Shown here: positions 63,168 to 64,000 of the stretch, piece after piece
Layout: every line of letters begins with the position of its first letter
Numbering within the stretch: position 1 is the stretch's first letter
Assembly (NCBI RefSeq): GCF_017355525.1
Contig: NZ_CP067395.1
Location: forward strand, 3,038,001-3,102,000
Length of the DNA: 64,000 bases
Origin: Lysobacter enzymogenes
Lineage (GTDB): Bacteria > Pseudomonadota > Gammaproteobacteria > Xanthomonadales > Xanthomonadaceae
Direction: 5' to 3'
Position numbers and translations under genes: made by a program
Notes under the pieces: model-generated
The model's input: the letters and a program-made list of their open reading frames with translations, nothing else
Database searches by the model: none
Told to the model about the DNA's origin: nothing

Positions 63168-64000
63168 GGGACCGATCCTAACCCACCGCTCCCCGGCTCC
63201 GCCGCCAGCGAACGCAGGTAATGCGTAGGCGCCACACCGACGAACCGGGTGAACGCGGCACTCAACGCATTCGCCGACCCGTAGCCCACCCGTTCGGCGA
63301 TAGCCGTCAGCCCGTCCTGCCCTTGGCGCAGAAAATTCTTCGCCAACGCCATCCGCCACGACAGCAGATACTCCATCGGCGCCACGCCCATCGCCCGGTT
63401 GAAGCGCTCGTAAAACGCCGACCGCGACAACGCGGCCTCCTGCGCCATCGAAGCCACCGTCCAACTGCGCGCCGGCTGCTCGTGCAAACGCCGCACCGCT
63501 GCCGCCAGCCGCGCATCGGCCAGACAGCGCAGCAAGCCCGGCGACGCGGCGGTGCCGGACGACGAACGCAGCGCTTCGATCAGCATCACTTCCAGCAGCC
63601 GCGCCAGCACGACCTCGCGCGCCGGGCGCTGATGGCGCGCTTCTTCGCTGACCAAACGCACGATGGCGCCCAGGCGCGGATCGCCGCGCACATGGATCAG
63701 CTGCGGCAACAGCGACCGCAGCAGCGCGGCGTCCGGCGAGCCGAAGCTCAGGTGGCCGACCAGCGCGCTCAGGTTCGGCGGCGCGTCGGGATCGCCGTGC
63801 CGGACTTCGCCGTCGCGCACGCTCGCCGCATCCGGATCGGGGCCGTCGTCGCCGGCCGGCCCGCCGCCGGACAGCACAAAGCCCGACAGCGCCGGGACCA
63901 GCACGAAATCGTCCGGCGCCAGCTCGACCGCGGCCCCGCCCTCCACCTGCAGCGAGGCCGCCCCCTCCAGCACCACGCAATAGAAAGGCCGCTCGCCCCC
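63164..64000 (-). CDS. AraC family regulator with cupin-type N-terminal domain (partial, 5' end beyond right edge)
   Basis: Transcriptional regulator; 278 residues are visible and the start lies beyond the right edge. The N-terminal part (ERPFYCVVLEGAASLQVEGGAAVELAPDDFVLVP in parts) is a cupin-like AraC_binding domain. The C-terminal AraC helix-turn-helix pair has WTVASMAQEAALSRSAFYERFNRAMGVAPMEYLLSWRM in parts and IAERVGYGSANALSAAFTRFVGVAPTHYLR. Such regulators often control oxidoreductase genes. It is translationally coupled to the small membrane protein downstream. Confidence 0.9.
   Translation of the reverse strand, partial: GGERPFYCVVLEGAASLQVEGGAAVELAPDDFVLVPALSGFVLSGGGPAGDDGPDPDAASVRDGEVRHGDPDAPPNLSALVGHLSFGSPDAALLRSLLPQLIHVRGDPRLGAIVRLVSEEARHQRPAREVVLARLLEVMLIEALRSSSGTAASPGLLRCLADARLAAAVRRLHEQPARSWTVASMAQEAALSRSAFYERFNRAMGVAPMEYLLSWRMALAKNFLRQGQDGLTAIAERVGYGSANALSAAFTRFVGVAPTHYLRSLAAEPGSGGLGSVP

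Overview
The window is very GC-rich chromosomal DNA with strong third-position G/C bias and tightly packed operons that often overlap at ATGA. The gene set (split B12-dependent NrdJ, ligase-associated exonuclease, Prc, LipA/LipB, RlpA/MltB/DacC, a likely Clp box, and TGTAGGAGCGG dispersed repeats) points to the Xanthomonadaceae, most likely a Lysobacter-like bacterium. The genus is an inference; no rRNA or tRNA gene is visible to confirm it.

Region 1 (1-6.9 kb, minus strand) is the main find: a compact class III lanthipeptide locus. A 44-residue precursor gene that is easily missed (6730-6864) is followed by a LanKC synthetase with lyase, kinase and zinc-less cyclase domains, an ABC exporter without a leader peptidase, a membrane fusion protein, and a MacB-type ATPase that runs off the left edge. 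The precursor has a canonical ILxLQxL leader motif and a Ser-x2-Ser-x3-Cys motif that could form a labionin. A perfect 24-nt palindrome lies between the precursor and the synthetase.

Region 2 (7.5-25.9 kb) is mostly housekeeping: signal peptidase I, an ATP-dependent DNA ligase with its partner exonuclease, a ferritin-like protein, the split class II ribonucleotide reductase with a histone H1-like gene between its halves, a DegQ/HtrA-type protease, a three-gene envelope-stress-type operon (DUF883/YqjE-like), a PerM-type transporter, short endonuclease V, a HAD hydrolase, leucyl aminopeptidase and a lipoprotein with a nucleoside deoxyribosyltransferase-like domain. Two long palindromes (21.05-21.29 kb) share an inner sequence.

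Region 3 (25.9-34 kb) has a 171-bp tandem array, then a probable Clp/CRP-regulated secreted DUF11-repeat surface protein, then a second MacA/MacB-type efflux operon with two different FtsX-type permeases.

Region 4 (34-52.3 kb) holds two EamA/RarD exporters, an Lrp-type regulator, an Ada-like methyltransferase, the tail-specific protease Prc, lipoate synthesis (ybeD-lipB-lipA), an FCP1-like phosphatase operon, an SGNH hydrolase and a cell-wall block (dacC, rlpA, mltB).

Region 5 (52.3-64 kb) is accessory in character: a putative zinc metalloprotease with EF-hand-like repeats, an exported alpha/beta hydrolase, acetyltransferases, two DUF1801 proteins, several small conserved hypotheticals, a secreted Cys-rich protein and an AraC regulator cut by the right edge.
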